A stretch of DNA of 64,000 bases from Strongyloides papillosus (Eukaryota; Nematoda; Chromadorea; Rhabditida; Strongyloididae), in contig SRSI01000035.1 of NCBI GenBank assembly GCA_005656395.1, positions 682,001 through 746,000 of the forward strand. Reading direction: 5' to 3'. The notes under the pieces are model-generated. The model was not told the DNA's origin. It did not search any database and saw nothing but the letters and a program-made list of their open reading frames with translations. Positions 1-11,899 of the stretch are shown piece by piece. The first letter of the stretch is position 1. The number at the start of each line of letters is the position of its first letter. The position numbers and the translations under genes are program-made.

Positions 1-312
1 CTCTGTATCATCTTCAATAAGGAACGATATATAATTACTAATTTCAAAATTTATCTTTGGTTGATTACTCAAAATTGTCTTCATATTGTTGATAGAAACT
101 TTCTCATGATTACGTATATCGCTGCATAATATATCAGAATTTCGAATATCTTCAATATTAGATATTTTAATATCAAAATGACTTGATAAGTAGTCAAATT
201 TCTTATGAATTTCATAATCATTAGAATTTGTCTTACTTAAAAGTTTAGTAATATCTGATAATGAATCACAATCATTAATCAAATCTTTAGTCTCGACACT
301 TTCAGAAGACAT
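1..312 (-). CDS. 5' part of an unrecognised acidic protein gene, cut by the window edge
   Basis: An ATG at 312-310 on the minus strand opens a frame that stays open for 104 codons to base 1, so the gene continues beyond the window. In such AT-rich DNA a 104-codon frame without a stop is unlikely by chance. The protein starts MSSESVETKDLIND and is rich in Asp, Glu, Asn, Ser, Ile and Lys. It has no signal peptide and looks soluble and largely helical (repeated short Asp/Asn/Ser and Ile/Leu stretches). I recognise no domain, so no function is given. A separate coding-like exon on the same strand at 842-978 could be the 3' end of a neighbouring or duplicated gene. Alternative: the edge of a transposon ORF, which I consider less likely because no repeat copies were seen in the window. 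Confidence 0.6.
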   Translation of the reverse strand, partial: MSSESVETKDLINDCDSLSDITKLLSKTNSNDYEIHKKFDYLSSHFDIKISNIEDIRNSDILCSDIRNHEKVSINNMKTILSNQPKINFEISNYISFLIEDDTE

Positions 313-841
313 GGTAATGTAGAAAAATATTTAGAAAAGTTATATATGTTGGTAGGCCAATGTTTCTATGGAGACTTTTAGGTAATAAATATTTTAAAAT
401 AGCACGTTTATAAGACAACTAAGAAGGCGTTGCTGTTAGTAATAAAAAGTGCAAATTGTCGTTAAGAAGTATAATAAAAATTGATTGTGGTAAAAAGTCT
501 ATAAAAAAAATAAAAAATCATATGACTTTAATCGCATTATTCCTTTTAAGTATCATTGTGACTCATAGCGTAAATATGATATTCATTTATTTTTTTAATG
601 AAAGGTTATTTATTTCTGAATATCAATATACATATCGTTAAAAATTATTTGGTGTAATAAATCAAAACAATGTTAAACAAAAAATATACTGTATTTGAGG
701 AATGAATAAAATATGTAACAAATTTTAAATTTAATTTTGAGAAAAAAATTGAGAACTCATATAAAACATAATAAAATGAAATTCATCGCAATTGAAATAA
801 TCTTAAAGAACTATTAAATTTGCTCTTCATTATATAAAGTA

Positions 842-978
842 TTAATTATTATCTTTGTATAAATTTATTTCTTTACCTGAGTCATCAAAACCAAAGCGAC
901 GAAATATCACTGTTTCAACCCATTTTGCAATCTTAGTGCGTCTATCATTGTCAAATACTATATTTTCTATGTTTTCGA
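842..978 (-). CDS. Possible terminal exon of an unrecognised gene
   Basis: On the minus strand a 45-codon open stretch ends at a TAA (844-842). It reads VENIENIVFDNDRR and then an amphipathic, well-mixed composition ending KEINLYKDNN. A usable acceptor (tatatag) lies directly before it at about 979-986. Composition and the clean stop suggest a real or recently decayed last exon. No convincing upstream exon was found at 980-1500. It is on the same strand as the edge gene at 1-312, so it may be the tail of a tandem relative. Function unknown. Confidence 0.35.
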
Positions 979-979
979 C

Positions 980-1860
980 TATATAGGATCATTTTCATGT
1001 ATGCCTTTAAAACTTAGAAAGAAAATTGTTTTCTTATATCGTCAATTTTAAAAAGATATAAAAAATTCATATTTTTCAATAGAATAAAAGTTAATATACC
1101 CATTAAATAATCATATAAATACATTAAACCACTAATTTTTTTAAAATCACATTAATCATAAAACTTTATGATAGAAATTTCCTCTTTATTCAATTTTTTA
1201 AAATACTATATACAGTAAAAGCTCAAAATACGGGATCTTTGTTAAGTCGTCATCATTTAATGGAACAATAATAAGAATTCTGAAGTTTTGACAATAAAAA
1301 ACATTACAGTGATACTTGGTAAGACGTAGTAAAAATAAATTTTATTATTTATTAAAGTATTTAATTGTTTATAAAAGTTTGTAATGATTTCTAATGTCTT
1401 AGTTTTAAGACACAAGTAAATAAATTCTATTAATCGATAGTTTTTAAAAGTGAGTATAAATGCTTTTATAAGGTAATTATTGCGCAAAAAAGTATGAAAT
1501 TATAGTAAATAATGTAAAAATATTAAAAAATTATTAATTCAAAAAGTTTAGATAATAAAAATATTAAAGTATTTTGGACAACATATAAATAAATATGTAA
1601 TATAAGATTAACTAACACATTTAAGTAATTATACTAATTATATTCAGCATCATAAGTGTCAGAAAACATAATATTTATAATTCACATTGTCACTGAAAGT
1701 ATTAAAAAAGGTAATATTTGACAAATCATAACTTTGTTTTAAATCAATTGTAATCTATGGTGCTATATTCATTCTGTTAAGGTCTCAGACAGGTGTTCTG
1801 ACAACATACGATATATTTTGTTAGCAAATGACATTTTATCATAAGTTATAAGTTTATTAT
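980..1860. other. AT-rich stretch without recognised gene
   Basis: Only short stop-riddled frames and A/T runs. A 76-codon minus-strand frame at 1257-1487 has low-complexity composition and no family resemblance, and I do not call it. Confidence 0.5.
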
Positions 1861-1863
1861 TTT

Positions 1864-2290
1864 ACCAACTAGCCTTAGACCGCCTTTGGCAGGTCATAGC
1901 TGGTCCGCAGAGCATATTTTTTATAAAAGCATTTTTATACATAATTTTTAATAAAAAGTACGTGTATAAAAAATTGTTTCATTAAATTAGACATTTCTGT
2001 AAAAAAAAGACGACCGAAAATACGTTATTATAATGTATGAAATATTTCTAAGTATGAGAATCATTTCATAATGTTTACATTTATTGAAACAGTTTAGTTA
2101 AATAAAAAATCCACCCAACAAAATTAATCTTTTTATTTCGAAAAGGTGAATAGAAATAAATATTTGAATAATTCCAAGTAACAATTCAAGTGAATTTTTA
2201 TCATATTTTTGAATTTGGCACAAACAATTTGATATAATTGCTCTATTAACTACATATTTACCTTAATTTTAAAAATATATAAATAAAATA
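1864..2290. repeat. Compound repeat copy 1, hairpin-headed module
   Basis: This module starts with a roughly 40-nt hairpin (1864-1904): outer arms ACCAACTA/TAGCTGGT and inner arms GACCGCC/GGCAGGTC. It continues in AT-rich sequence to about 2290. A second copy at 42996-43410 keeps the same order with many substitutions, including changed bases in the hairpin stems. In copy 1 the following sequence jumps to the foldback module. In copy 2 it runs straight into the 520-bp tandem units, so copy 1 was interrupted here. Confidence 0.6.
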
Positions 2291-2840
2291 AATAACAATA
2301 CCAAAAACTTCGTTTTTGTAAAAAACATACTTTTATATTGAGATTCATTTTGCGCACTCAAAAGGATGAAAATAAATTTCGATTTTTATATTATCACTTT
2401 ACCTGGCAATATAAAAGTATCGCCGTCCGAGGCATTTGAATGCTTTATCGTTTGTGATTGAACTATAGTTGAAGCAAACATTTCTTTTAAATTATTTACA
2501 TTTTGATCTTTATTGGTTAGAAATTAAAATACTTACTTTTGTAGAGACTTGTTTATAAAAGTACTATTAGGTATATCCTTATTTTTTATCATTTTAATGA
2601 GAAAAGCTCTTATTATTTAATATTCAGTGATATATTTTTGTAGTCTTCAACAAATATTTAAATGCCTCGGACGGCGATACTTTTATATTGCCAGGTAAAG
2701 TGGTAATATAAAAATCAAAATTTATTTTCATCCTTTTGAGTGCGCAAAATTTATTTTCATACTTTTGAGTGCGCAAAATGAATCTCAATATAAAAGTATG
2801 TTTTTTACAAAAACGAATTTTTTGGTATTGTTATTTATTT
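2291..2840. repeat. Foldback (inverted-repeat) module, copy 1
   Basis: Left arm 2291-2437 is the reverse complement of right arm 2661-2840, about 150 bp with few mismatches. The spacer between them is about 220 bp. Shared landmarks include the GC-containing stretch around cgccgtccgaggcattt (2420-2437) and its complement at 2661-2680. The right arm holds an extra ~30-bp internal duplication of the 'ttttgagtgcgcaaaa' segment. A diverged second copy lies at 34091-34860. No coding capacity. Confidence 0.75.
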
Positions 2841-3530
2841 TCATAATTTTTCGTGACAAAAATTAAATATCTACAAACTCTACAATGAAAAATGTTTATA
2901 TTGTAAGTAGCCAAAAAATAGTCTCTAGGTACATCTTTTCAGTCATGACATTAATTAATTTTTAAATCACTTAAATCTATATTAAACGCAATAAAAAAAC
3001 AGTAAAAATTGTAAATTTGCAACAATAAAAAGATAATTTACAAAAATCTTCACTTAAATGGATTTTAGTTTTTAAAAATATACATTAAAAACGTTAAAAG
3101 TTAATATCGGAAGATTTTAAATCCAAAAAGTTAGAATTTTTTATAAAGTCTAACTTGTTTTTAATATTATTGTCACGAAAAACCTTCTGGCGATGCAAAA
3201 AAACTACGATTTTTTTATCTTTCTTGTAACATAATTATTCAACACAAAGTAATGACACACATACATACTAAATTTGTATGCGTGTGTGCTAAATCTATAG
3301 TTAATTTACAGCCCGGCCATTAATTCAAAAAAATCACCATTTTTGGCACTTTGGCCTTAATTATTTCTACTTTGGAGAAACTTTTTTGAAAATTTCTTTT
3401 TAAATTATGGTAGTCCATGTTGGGATCTACCTTCATGCAAAATTTCAGGGTCTAATTCTATAATTAAAGGGAGCAAAAATGCTAACGTTGCATTTTTCGT
3501 TGCATACATACATCTACGAGTCAATATAAA
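2841..3530. repeat. Compound repeat copy 1, linker module
   Basis: Non-coding sequence that aligns by eye with 34861-35117 plus 42057-42470 of copy 2. The run of five A at 3087-3091 is the unoccupied equivalent of the gypsy insertion site at 35117/42057, which gives direct evidence for that insertion and its 5-bp target duplication. Confidence 0.65.
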
Positions 3531-4970
3531 AGTATATAAAAAAGCAAAAAAGTTACCTAAAATAACTTATTTTATTTTTAAGCTACAAACTTTGTTATAG
3601 TTTTCATATTTTATGCCAATCGTTGAAATATGTACTAAATTTAGTTTTAATTACTTTAAACAACTTTCATAAAGTTACGACATAAGAAAATTTTAATTTT
3701 TACCCAAAAAACGATCATCACTTTTTTGTCCATAACTCAATTCATCTTTTATTCATCCTTTTGGTATTGGGTTTCTACCTCATTTCATACTCTAACCTTC
3801 TAAATAAATCATAAAACATAAAATTTTATTTACTTTTACAAAAGTTATTTGAAAGAGAAAACTATAAAAAAAAGTGTATAAAAAAGTGGTATTTTTAAAA
3901 CATAACTTGGTTAATTGTAGACTGAAGGATTTGTGCCCTAATTTTTCCCTTAACTTGAGAAAAATACGTCAAATGACTATTTGATCATAATAAACAATCA
4001 AGTTTGAAAAGAGTTATGTCTAGAACAAAATTGATTTTTACAAAAAAAGTAGAAAAAAAGCGGAAAAGTTGACATTTAAATTAATATAGCTTTTTTATTG
4101 TTAGACTATAAAATTTGTTAGACACTCATTTTTTTAAATTAGACTTAGTTCTATATAAAATATATTGCTTTATTTGTTTTCATCAAGTTGTGACTAAATT
4201 GTAGCAATTTAACTTTTAAATTTTCTTTAAAAAAAGTCACTACTTCTTGGACTGCTACTCGGCCAATTATAAATCAAATCTAATACCACTAACCTTCCGC
4301 ACGATTTTAGAATTTTACCTTTCGAATGAGATATAAAGCACTATATTTCGTTAACTTTATGACGAGTTAATCAAGTAGTAAAACTATCTAAAAAGGCCCT
4401 AAAAAAGTGTTTTTTAAAGATAACTCGGTCTATTATGACCTAAAACACTTAAGACCCATTTCCCCTCTTAAGTTAGAAAAACATATTTTTTAACTATATA
4501 ATCATAAAAATTGGTTGAATTTGAGAGAAGTTATGAAAAAGACAATTTTTTTTATTATATATGTAAAGTCGTTTTCTGGTGTCTTCTTAATATTTTGCAA
4601 GCATGTTATAATAAATAATATATTTATTAAATTAAGAAGTAGTAGAAAATTACTTAAAGATATTTTTGTATAATAATTTAAACAATTGTGTTTGAATCTT
4701 CTATTAAATAATAAAAACAAAAAACAGAAAATATTTCAAAATATCCTATTAAGACTTTTAATTAGAAAAAAGTCGTGAAATTAATATTTACACTTATATG
4801 GCTCGTTAATTTTAACTCAGACTACCAGACTTCTACAACTAAAAAAGTATTTTATATAGCCCTAATGTTGCTATGAATTTTTCTGTAACTTAACATGATT
4901 TTTTAAATATTTTAATTTCAAGTACAATATTTATTTCGAGAAAAGAAATATTGCAAAATAAGATTTTATA
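3531..4970. repeat. Degenerate tandem repeat, ~520-bp unit, copy 1
   Basis: Recurring landmarks mark a decayed tandem array: a 'cataactcggccaatta'-like phrase, a 'ccctaagttagaaaaa' phrase, and a 'gagagttatg..acaaaattgatttttac' phrase. They recur near 3730, 3900, 4250 and 4420, alternating about 170 and 350 bp apart, which implies a unit of about 520 bp. The same unit is found at 43430-44570 and 46650-47090, with a fragment at 15890-16140. No ORF of note. Confidence 0.55.
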
Positions 4971-4998
4971 TAATAAAATTTAAATAGCAATTGGAAAT

Positions 4999-5638
4999 TT
5001 ATGCTTTTCTTGGAGAGACATTTTCTTTAAATGCACCCATAACGTTTCCTGGTGGTGAGTATTTACAAACAGTAAAAACACCGATCGATGAGGCAGCAAC
5101 ACCACAACCAACTTTGGAAGAACCTTTCCAAACCAATTGTGTGAAATGTCCAGTACTATGTCCAAATCCTTGATTATTGAAGTTATAATCTTTAACTTCA
5201 TCGTACCAAATTTTTGCTGAAATATGAGCTAGGTTAGGCGATGTTTGTGAAAGATTTTCTCCTTGTTTACTTTGTTGATTCGTTGGATCATGTACCATAT
5301 GTCCTACTTTATTAGCAAGATGTTCGGCATATGCTTGTGCTTTTTTCTCAATAGCTGGATCAACTGTAAGTGGTTGAGCACCATGAGCTGCTCTTAATTC
5401 ATTACTTTCTTTCAATATCTAAAAAATATCTTAATATTTTAAAATAACCTACTCTGTCCTTCATGTCTTTGAAGCCGCTTTTAGAGTCACTTTCATAGTT
5501 GAATCCTTTCCATATTTTGTCGTTAATTGATTTACTAAATTCATCATTAGCTGGGGCACTGTGAGATTGAGCGTATGAAAGACTTGAAACTCCAATTAAG
5601 ATACTAAGAAGTAAAGCAGAAAATATTGAATTGTTCAT
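4999..5638 (-). CDS. Secreted CAP-superfamily (SCP/TAPS, PR-1-like) protein, two exons
   Basis: Exon 1 is 5638-5453, the intron is 5452-5419 (34 nt, gt..ag) and exon 2 is 5418-4999, ending TAA. The joined frame encodes about 201 residues. Residues 1-23 form a signal peptide (hydrophobic core LLLSILIGVSSL, Ala-rich cleavage region). A ~35-residue linker is followed by one CAP domain (about 60-195). CAP signatures are visible: ELRAAHG near the start, a His in GHMVHD, GENL, the CAP1 block GHFTQLVW and a CAP2-like block FTVCKYSPPGN. Two cysteines (GCGVA, TVCKY) can pair. CAP proteins are extracellular; roles include sterol or lipid binding, and in parasites host interaction, but which applies here is unknown. 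A TATAAAA-like box lies about 33 bp upstream (5677-5671). The first exon on its own reads through into the intron, so splicing is needed. Confidence 0.85.
5419..5452 (-). other. 34-nt spliceosomal intron of the CAP gene
   Basis: The minus-strand sequence begins gtaggtt and ends ttttttag. Removing it joins the signal-peptide exon to the CAP-domain exon in phase 0. This is very short even for animals with compact genes. Confidence 0.8.
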
Positions 5639-5670
5639 TTTTTATGATAATATTTCACAAAATTTATCAC

Positions 5671-5677
5671 TTTTATA
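5671..5677 (-). promoter_or_regulatory. Possible TATA box of the CAP gene
   Basis: TATAAAAG on the minus strand about 33 bp before the ATG. If used, the 5' leader would be under 10 nt. TATA-like strings are common at this base composition, so this is only suggestive. Confidence 0.3.
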
Positions 5678-5679
5678 TT

Positions 5680-6319
5680 GCTTTTGAAGCTCATTCTGCA
5701 TTTGTCTAAATAAAAAAAAATTTTGAGTAAACTACAGATCACACAATTTGTTTTCATAGACAAATAAAAAAGATTAAAATAAAATAATATTATATTTATT
5801 ATTTACTATTTATAATTATTTTTATTTATAAAACTTCTATATAAAAATAAATATAAACACAGAAAGATTGTATATTTTTGATAATCGTTTAATATATTTT
5901 TTAACGATGTCATTAAAAAAATTATCATTTAAACATTCGAATTATAATAACACAATTTTATAAATTTTTAATAACAAGATATTATAGAAATTTGCACTTT
6001 GACATTAAGTATACTGTAATTTACTTTAAAATATACAGTATTCAAGTTTTAAGACTACAATAGACAGATTCCAGTGGTGAATAAAATTTGCTAACGTGAT
6101 TAAAATTATTGTATAATTTTAGTCACATTTTTTTGTTTTTTACATCTTTAATTTCTGTTAACAAAATATCTAAAGTAGATGCAATAAATTTTTTGTTGCA
6201 AGAAATCTTTGAATTTAAAAATATACTTTCAAATTAACGATAAAAAATCTATGAATATGTACAGACATTTTTTTATGTCACTTATATCATAAATATTATT
6301 GGAAAATGGGATTTGACAG
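5680..6319. other. AT-rich intergenic sequence
   Basis: No gene, repeat copy or structure that I could support. Confidence 0.5.
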
Positions 6320-6885
6320 TCAACTACATTAAATATGCTACATTTTATAACATTTTGCGCCATCTTTTTGACCAATTTGCGCCATCTTAGTACATTTTTG
6401 CGACATGTATCTTTCATATCAAATAAATTATTCTTCAACATAATTTAGGTATGTTAAACAGTAAAATAATATTATTAAAATAAAGTGGAATTGAATTGAA
6501 AAAAGTGACTTTCGTTGTCTATTGAGTAACAAAAATGGTTTTTTTAAGAAACATTTATAATATAGGCAAGCGAAAAAGCATTCTTTTTTATTTTTTACTA
6601 ACTTATTTTTTGATTATTCCATTGGATTCAGTTCACACACGGTATCGCACTTTACAGCGACCCCTACCCTAATTTAGTTAAAAAAAAGACGATGGAAATC
6701 AACTTGCCCGTGGTCACCTATGATCAAGCCAAATGACATTATAAAAAAGAAAAAAGTATGAGTAACCATGGACAAGCGAATGTCTACCGTCTGAAAAAAG
6801 ATGTCACAAAAATGTACTGAGATGGCGCAAAATGTAGTAAGATGTAACAATTTTTACAAAGATGTAGCATATTTAATGTAGATAA
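6320..6885. mobile_element. Inverted-repeat MITE-like element, ~565 bp
   Basis: The left end (about 6325-6420) reads ctacattaaatatgctacat and then several 'ttgcgccatct'/'gtacatttttgcgacat' phrases. Its reverse complement occurs at about 6790-6885. Arms are about 95 bp with short internal repeats of 'gcgccatct'. The middle has higher GC around 6620-6790 but no ORF. No clear target duplication was found, so exact ends are uncertain. Confidence 0.6.
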
Positions 6886-7084
6886 GTCTTAAATTCTGGG
6901 GTTCAATATTATTTAACGAAAATAATTAAATTTATTTTATAAGATATAAATAACTGTTTAAAAGTATTTATACGTGGTTTGTCCCAAAAGTAATGAGAAT
7001 GATTATTTTCAAGAAAAGATTACCGCGTTGTCAAACCACACATCTGGGATTTAGAAGCATGATGTTAAAATAGCATTTGCTATT

Positions 7085-7330
7085 AAAATACAATAATTAA
7101 AAGATCGTATGAATTAGATTCTCTTGATAGAAGTAAATGGTTATCTGCTTCAGAAATTAATTTAGATATGCGATCAAAGTTGTACTTGGGTAATCTTGAA
7201 ATACGTGAAAAAAATACTTATGAAAAAGTGGTAGAATTAATGATGAAAAAACATGATTTAAAATTAAGGCACAATTTTTTTACTCACTTTTTATTGATGT
7301 TTCAAATGATGATAAGTTTGTAGAATCTGC
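7085..7330 (+). pseudogene. Coding-like relic, unrecognised
   Basis: From about 7100 the plus strand reads a coherent peptide of about 55 residues (ELDSLDRSKWLSASEINL, then LYLGNLEIREKNTYEKVVEL) before frameshifts and stops. The charged, helical composition resembles retroelement Gag proteins but shows no diagnostic motif. It may belong to the same decayed element as 7960-9030, which is on the opposite strand. Confidence 0.3.
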
Positions 7331-7959
7331 TAATAAGTTTAAATTTTGTTGAATCAAACCGGTATGAAAGCATCTACACAGAAAATTTTTTTTGTCATAT
7401 TTTAAAAAAAAGTACAAATGCGTCAAATAGCACTCACGAAAGACAAAAGAATACATTTTTTTTAGAAATTGTAATGTTGTATAAATTTTTGAATTTTTTA
7501 AAATAATTATCTAAGGTATTTCTGTAGATGCTTTTTAGTAAGATAATTTTGGGAAATTATCCCAATTGTACTTTTGTAATTTCTTTATTTCTGATCTTTA
7601 ATCTTTCGCGCGAAATTAGGTAGTTTAGACAATGGATTATATTTTACCAATCAAGAGATTTGGTATATAAGCTTAGAAATTTTAAAATAATTTCATTTTA
7701 CATTTCTGTTTTAATTGTATAAGGTATTTCATAATTTAACGTATTTGCCTATTTTAGGGATTTAAGTTAATACTTGTGCACTGATAAACTCACAGGGTTA
7801 CAAGTTAAGATTTGTGGTAATTGTAAATTATCTTAGTTCGTTATCTCCTTAATTAAATTTTAGTGGACCCAATTTTTTAAGGATTAAATTTGATCTATTG
7901 TACTGTGTTATTTTGGTGTTTGTGTTTTATAAAAAAAAATAAATTTGCATATCTGAAGT

Positions 7960-9030
7960 ATTTATCTGACTCTCAAAAAGGCCGAGGAACGCGCAAGAAA
8001 ATAATCTTTATAAAATTTAACTGATGGTGTTAACGTGAGATCAGACTTCTTCGTCACTTTCAGTGATATAACTGATGCAGTACCTGCAATATTACATTTC
8101 ATTTTTATTACATGAGATTTTTTCTTCTCGTTGATGAATATTAGAAAAAAAAATAATTTATTTGGTTTGTCAAAATTTGCAATTTTACAATATGCATAGA
8201 TTTTTCTATACAACTTGTTGCACTATAACCTTTTCTGTCACACTGAAAACAGGTAATTTTCTTTTCAACTTTACCAGCCAATTCCTCATTTTAAATCGAT
8301 TTTTTGCGTTGAAAATTTCTTTTATAAAATTTATTAGCAGTTTGAGTTTTTGTTTTATTAATCTGTGTGTTTTATGCATTATTACGACTAGTGGTCTCTG
8401 ATTTTATGCATGTTTCAAGATGTTGTAGCAAAGTCATATACGTGTTTTCTTACTTAACAAAGGTAGAGCTTTTTTCTTGATCTATTCATAACCTTCCCAA
8501 CGGAAAATAACAGGTATTATAAAAAGAGAATCTTTAGTAAGATATTTTGATTCGAGTTCAGTAACAAATGAACTAACATCTTGTACTATCTTGTAAAAAT
8601 CAGAGTCTGTATTTTACGCAAAAAGCAAAACTGTCATAAGTAACATTCTTTAACAAGCATGTATTGAGTAACTTCGAATGAGAGAATCTTTGATATTTTG
8701 ATATAACGTATCTTACAAAGAAAAAATTTGCCACGTAGATCTAACGAAATCAAAAATTTCACGTGCTATATAAGATTAAATATGAAATTTTTTTTACAGT
8801 TATCTATTTTAACTTTTTTGTTGGCTTCCTTCGACTTACTTTCCTTAAACATACTAATTAAATTTTCGTAATCTTCCAGAAATAGACGAGTGAATTTATT
8901 GGGAGATTGCGTTTTCATCGTTCGTACGCCATGTCACGATCTTTAGACTGTTTTTATAAATGAATTTAAAGTATTCACAACTACCATTGTTTCTCCTTTA
9001 CCCAGTCTTTTATGAAGCTGAGCTTAGTAG
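7960..9030 (-). pseudogene. Decayed retroelement Gag region with a zinc-knuckle relic
   Basis: Minus-strand frames interrupted by stops and frameshifts hold coding-like segments. The best is near 8220-8270, where CFQCDRKGYSATSC fits the CX2CX4HX4C zinc knuckle of retroviral-type Gag except that the His is Tyr. Upstream pieces (about 8830-8930) are charged and helical, as in Gag. Downstream, around 7980-8110, a short segment (MKCNIAGTASVISLKV) could be the start of a protease domain but shows no clear DTG. No LTRs were identified. Not functional. Confidence 0.4.
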
Positions 9031-11899
9031 AACTTTTGGTATATGACTACCTAAATTTGCCGAATAAAGTAAATAAATTAAACTAAAAATTTTTACTAAA
9101 AAACTAAAGTGAACATACAATTATAATAATAATAATAATCTTAATATTGATCAATCCTTAATTATTCTTAAATATCATTTGCTGATAAACTGATTTCATA
9201 GAATACCACAATTCCTATTTCAGACCCTAACATTATAGATGTCAAAAATTAAATAAAAATACTATACCTTCTTTTATTGCTGGAAATATTGTGAAAAATA
9301 TACAATTTTTTCTATCCCAACTTTATTAAATTTTAATTGTAGATAACGGCAATATATTTATTCGATAGATACTTGTTTACACTATAATAATAATGCATTT
9401 TTAAAAATTACCTCATTTAATTTGAATTCTTAAAAATTATTGATATTTGGCCATTTTATGGTTTTTTTCTCTACTTAAACATAGTTTCTTGAAATTTATG
9501 TTCATCATATTTTAAAAGTAGGTAGTAGAGATTTTGTTGTCTTTGTAAATCAATAACGATCATAATATTATCATTCATTATTTTAAAGTTACATTAATTT
9601 GAGATTAACATGTATATTTTAATTTTGTTAATTCATAACTCCGCCTAGAATGTGGATTTCTTTATGGGACCCATAGTAAACAATGGCATGTATCTGTACC
9701 TTGACAACAAAATGGCTAAATTTTAACATTTGTATTTAAAAATAGTCAAAATCATTAATGTGAATATCTAAAGAATCTTACCTAAACAATCCCTATAATC
9801 TTTTAAGAATATAATTTGATGTTAATTTTGTGTATTTAATTTATTATTATAATTAAGGCTTCACTTTATTGATAAAAATAAAAATATATATTGACATTAA
9901 TTAGTAAGTTAAAATTTATATATTTATAAAAGGTTATTAAGATGGCGATTAATTTAATTAAATATTGGACTCAAAAAATAAAAGATCCATAAAAATATGG
10001 ACTAAAATGTTATTGATTTGAGAATGAATTCCAATCAATAAAATGCTTAAATTATTTGAAAAATAATAGTTTTTTATACTTAATACTTCTTGTTATATCA
10101 CATTATCATTTAATGATTCAATTTGTTTTAGATGCAATATTTCAAATTCGCTCTTATAAATCACTATTAACGAAAATCAAAAAACATTACACACTATGCA
10201 TCATCTAATAACACAAAAAATCAAATAAAAAATTATTTAATTAATCCATTATGATAAGATTGATGTTTTTATTCAATCTTAATATATCTATGAAAATTCA
10301 AATTTACTATTTTTAGTAATTTGTTAAAAAACAATTTTATGAAAAAAAATATTATGACCTTTTAATGTTGATTTTCAAAAATAATTTTTTAATATATTAA
10401 AGAAATAGTTGTGTTTTCGGATAAATATGATATCGTAACGATTATTAGGTATGAAAAAATTATATTAGTTAAAATGTTTCATGTAAATTTTTAATAAACT
10501 TCTAAAAAAAGTAGTAAGTATTCACTAATAAATACAATTTATATCTTTAACTGATAAAAAATATACATTTAACTAATTATTAAAGAAATATTTTATTTTA
10601 TAAAATAATATACAAAAAAATAAAAAAGTTGTCTTCTTATAAAAGTATTTACTCAAATCTGATAAAAAGCTTGAATTTGTATTATGATCTTAAATTAATT
10701 AAATTACATAGTTTGCAATTAACTGTGCAATTTGGAAAATCATAAAGAAAAATGTATTGATAAATTATAAGATTATTATTTCGATATCAAAATAGATAAT
10801 TTCTTACTTTCAACGTGGAACTTTGTATGTATATTTATATGTACTCAAATAAAAAAAATTGTTATTTTAATAAAAATATTATATAGTAATTATGAATGTA
10901 ATTTTCATATACGTATGCTAAATTTCGTACGTAACACCACTTTAATAAATTTATATTACTTATGATATAATTGATACAAATGGAATTTCTAAATAATGAA
11001 AATTATATTTCATATGAAATGATTTGTTTCATAAATAATTCTTTTGTTATTTTGTATTTTTCAAATATCCATTAGTTTGGTAAATACAACTTGAATATAT
11101 ATTTAAAAATAATTCATTGATTTGTTATTATTATTCATATTCTTTACAATAAGAAATATATGTGGTAAAAAAGTAAATGTTTGTAGATAGAATTAATATA
11201 TTTTATTTAATTTTCTCAAAATTTTTCAACTTTTTAGAAATTTAAAAATAAGGAGAAAAGCGATAAATGCCAAGATTTAAAAATTACAAAGAATGTTGAT
11301 AAATTCTTAGAACAATTATTTTTAATTATTACGAAAATTTAAACTAGTTTTATGCCAATAAATTGTCATTATAAATTGAATTTATAACAAAATGAATAAT
11401 ATAATTGGTATTATTTTTAAGAAAACATTTTATAACAGAAAAGTTAATGTAAAACAAAACTTTAAACAATTGTTTTTTGAATAAAAAAAGATAAAGAACT
11501 AGATATAAAAATTAAAAAGTTCCAATTATTTAAAGTAATATAATGTTGTATAAGAACACCTTTTCCTTATAACTACGTAACAATATGTATATTTGGTGAA
11601 AAATCTTACATCAATGCTTTTGTAAATCAAAGTATTCAGAGTTAAAATTTCCTAGATTGAAAATATTTAAAATATATTGTTAGAATTTATAAAATTTAAT
11701 TAAATTGCTTTAAAACAGAAACTTGTTTTCAAAATATCAAAAAAAATATTTGTTTTTCTTCTTTGGGCTGCATTTAAAAACGATCATTTATGACTATGGC
11801 CATTTAAAAAACAATTTAAAATCAACATATATAAATTTTTACATTTACTTAAACTTTATATATTCAATACGCGCAGTTATTATTAGAAATATGAAATCA
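9031..11899. other. Extremely AT-rich, no gene seen
   Basis: Mostly A/T runs and short microsatellite-like stretches (for example ATA repeats at 9121-9140). A 60-codon frame at 11723-11905 lacks an ATG start and is low complexity. Nothing supportable. Confidence 0.5.

Noticed and set aside
456..641. 61-codon plus-strand frame
   Set aside because: Starts at TTG, low complexity, no signal or motif that supports a gene.
1864..1904. tRNA gene or tRNA-derived SINE head
   Set aside because: The hairpin lacks a cloverleaf, A/B boxes and a CCA-side acceptor stem.
4991..5201. Short frames overlapping the CAP gene on both strands
   Set aside because: Shadows of the CAP-domain exon.
6960..7010. Mariner terminus (ggtttgtcccaaaagtaatgag)
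   Set aside because: Text resembles some mariner ends, but no inverted partner or TA-flanked element could be found.
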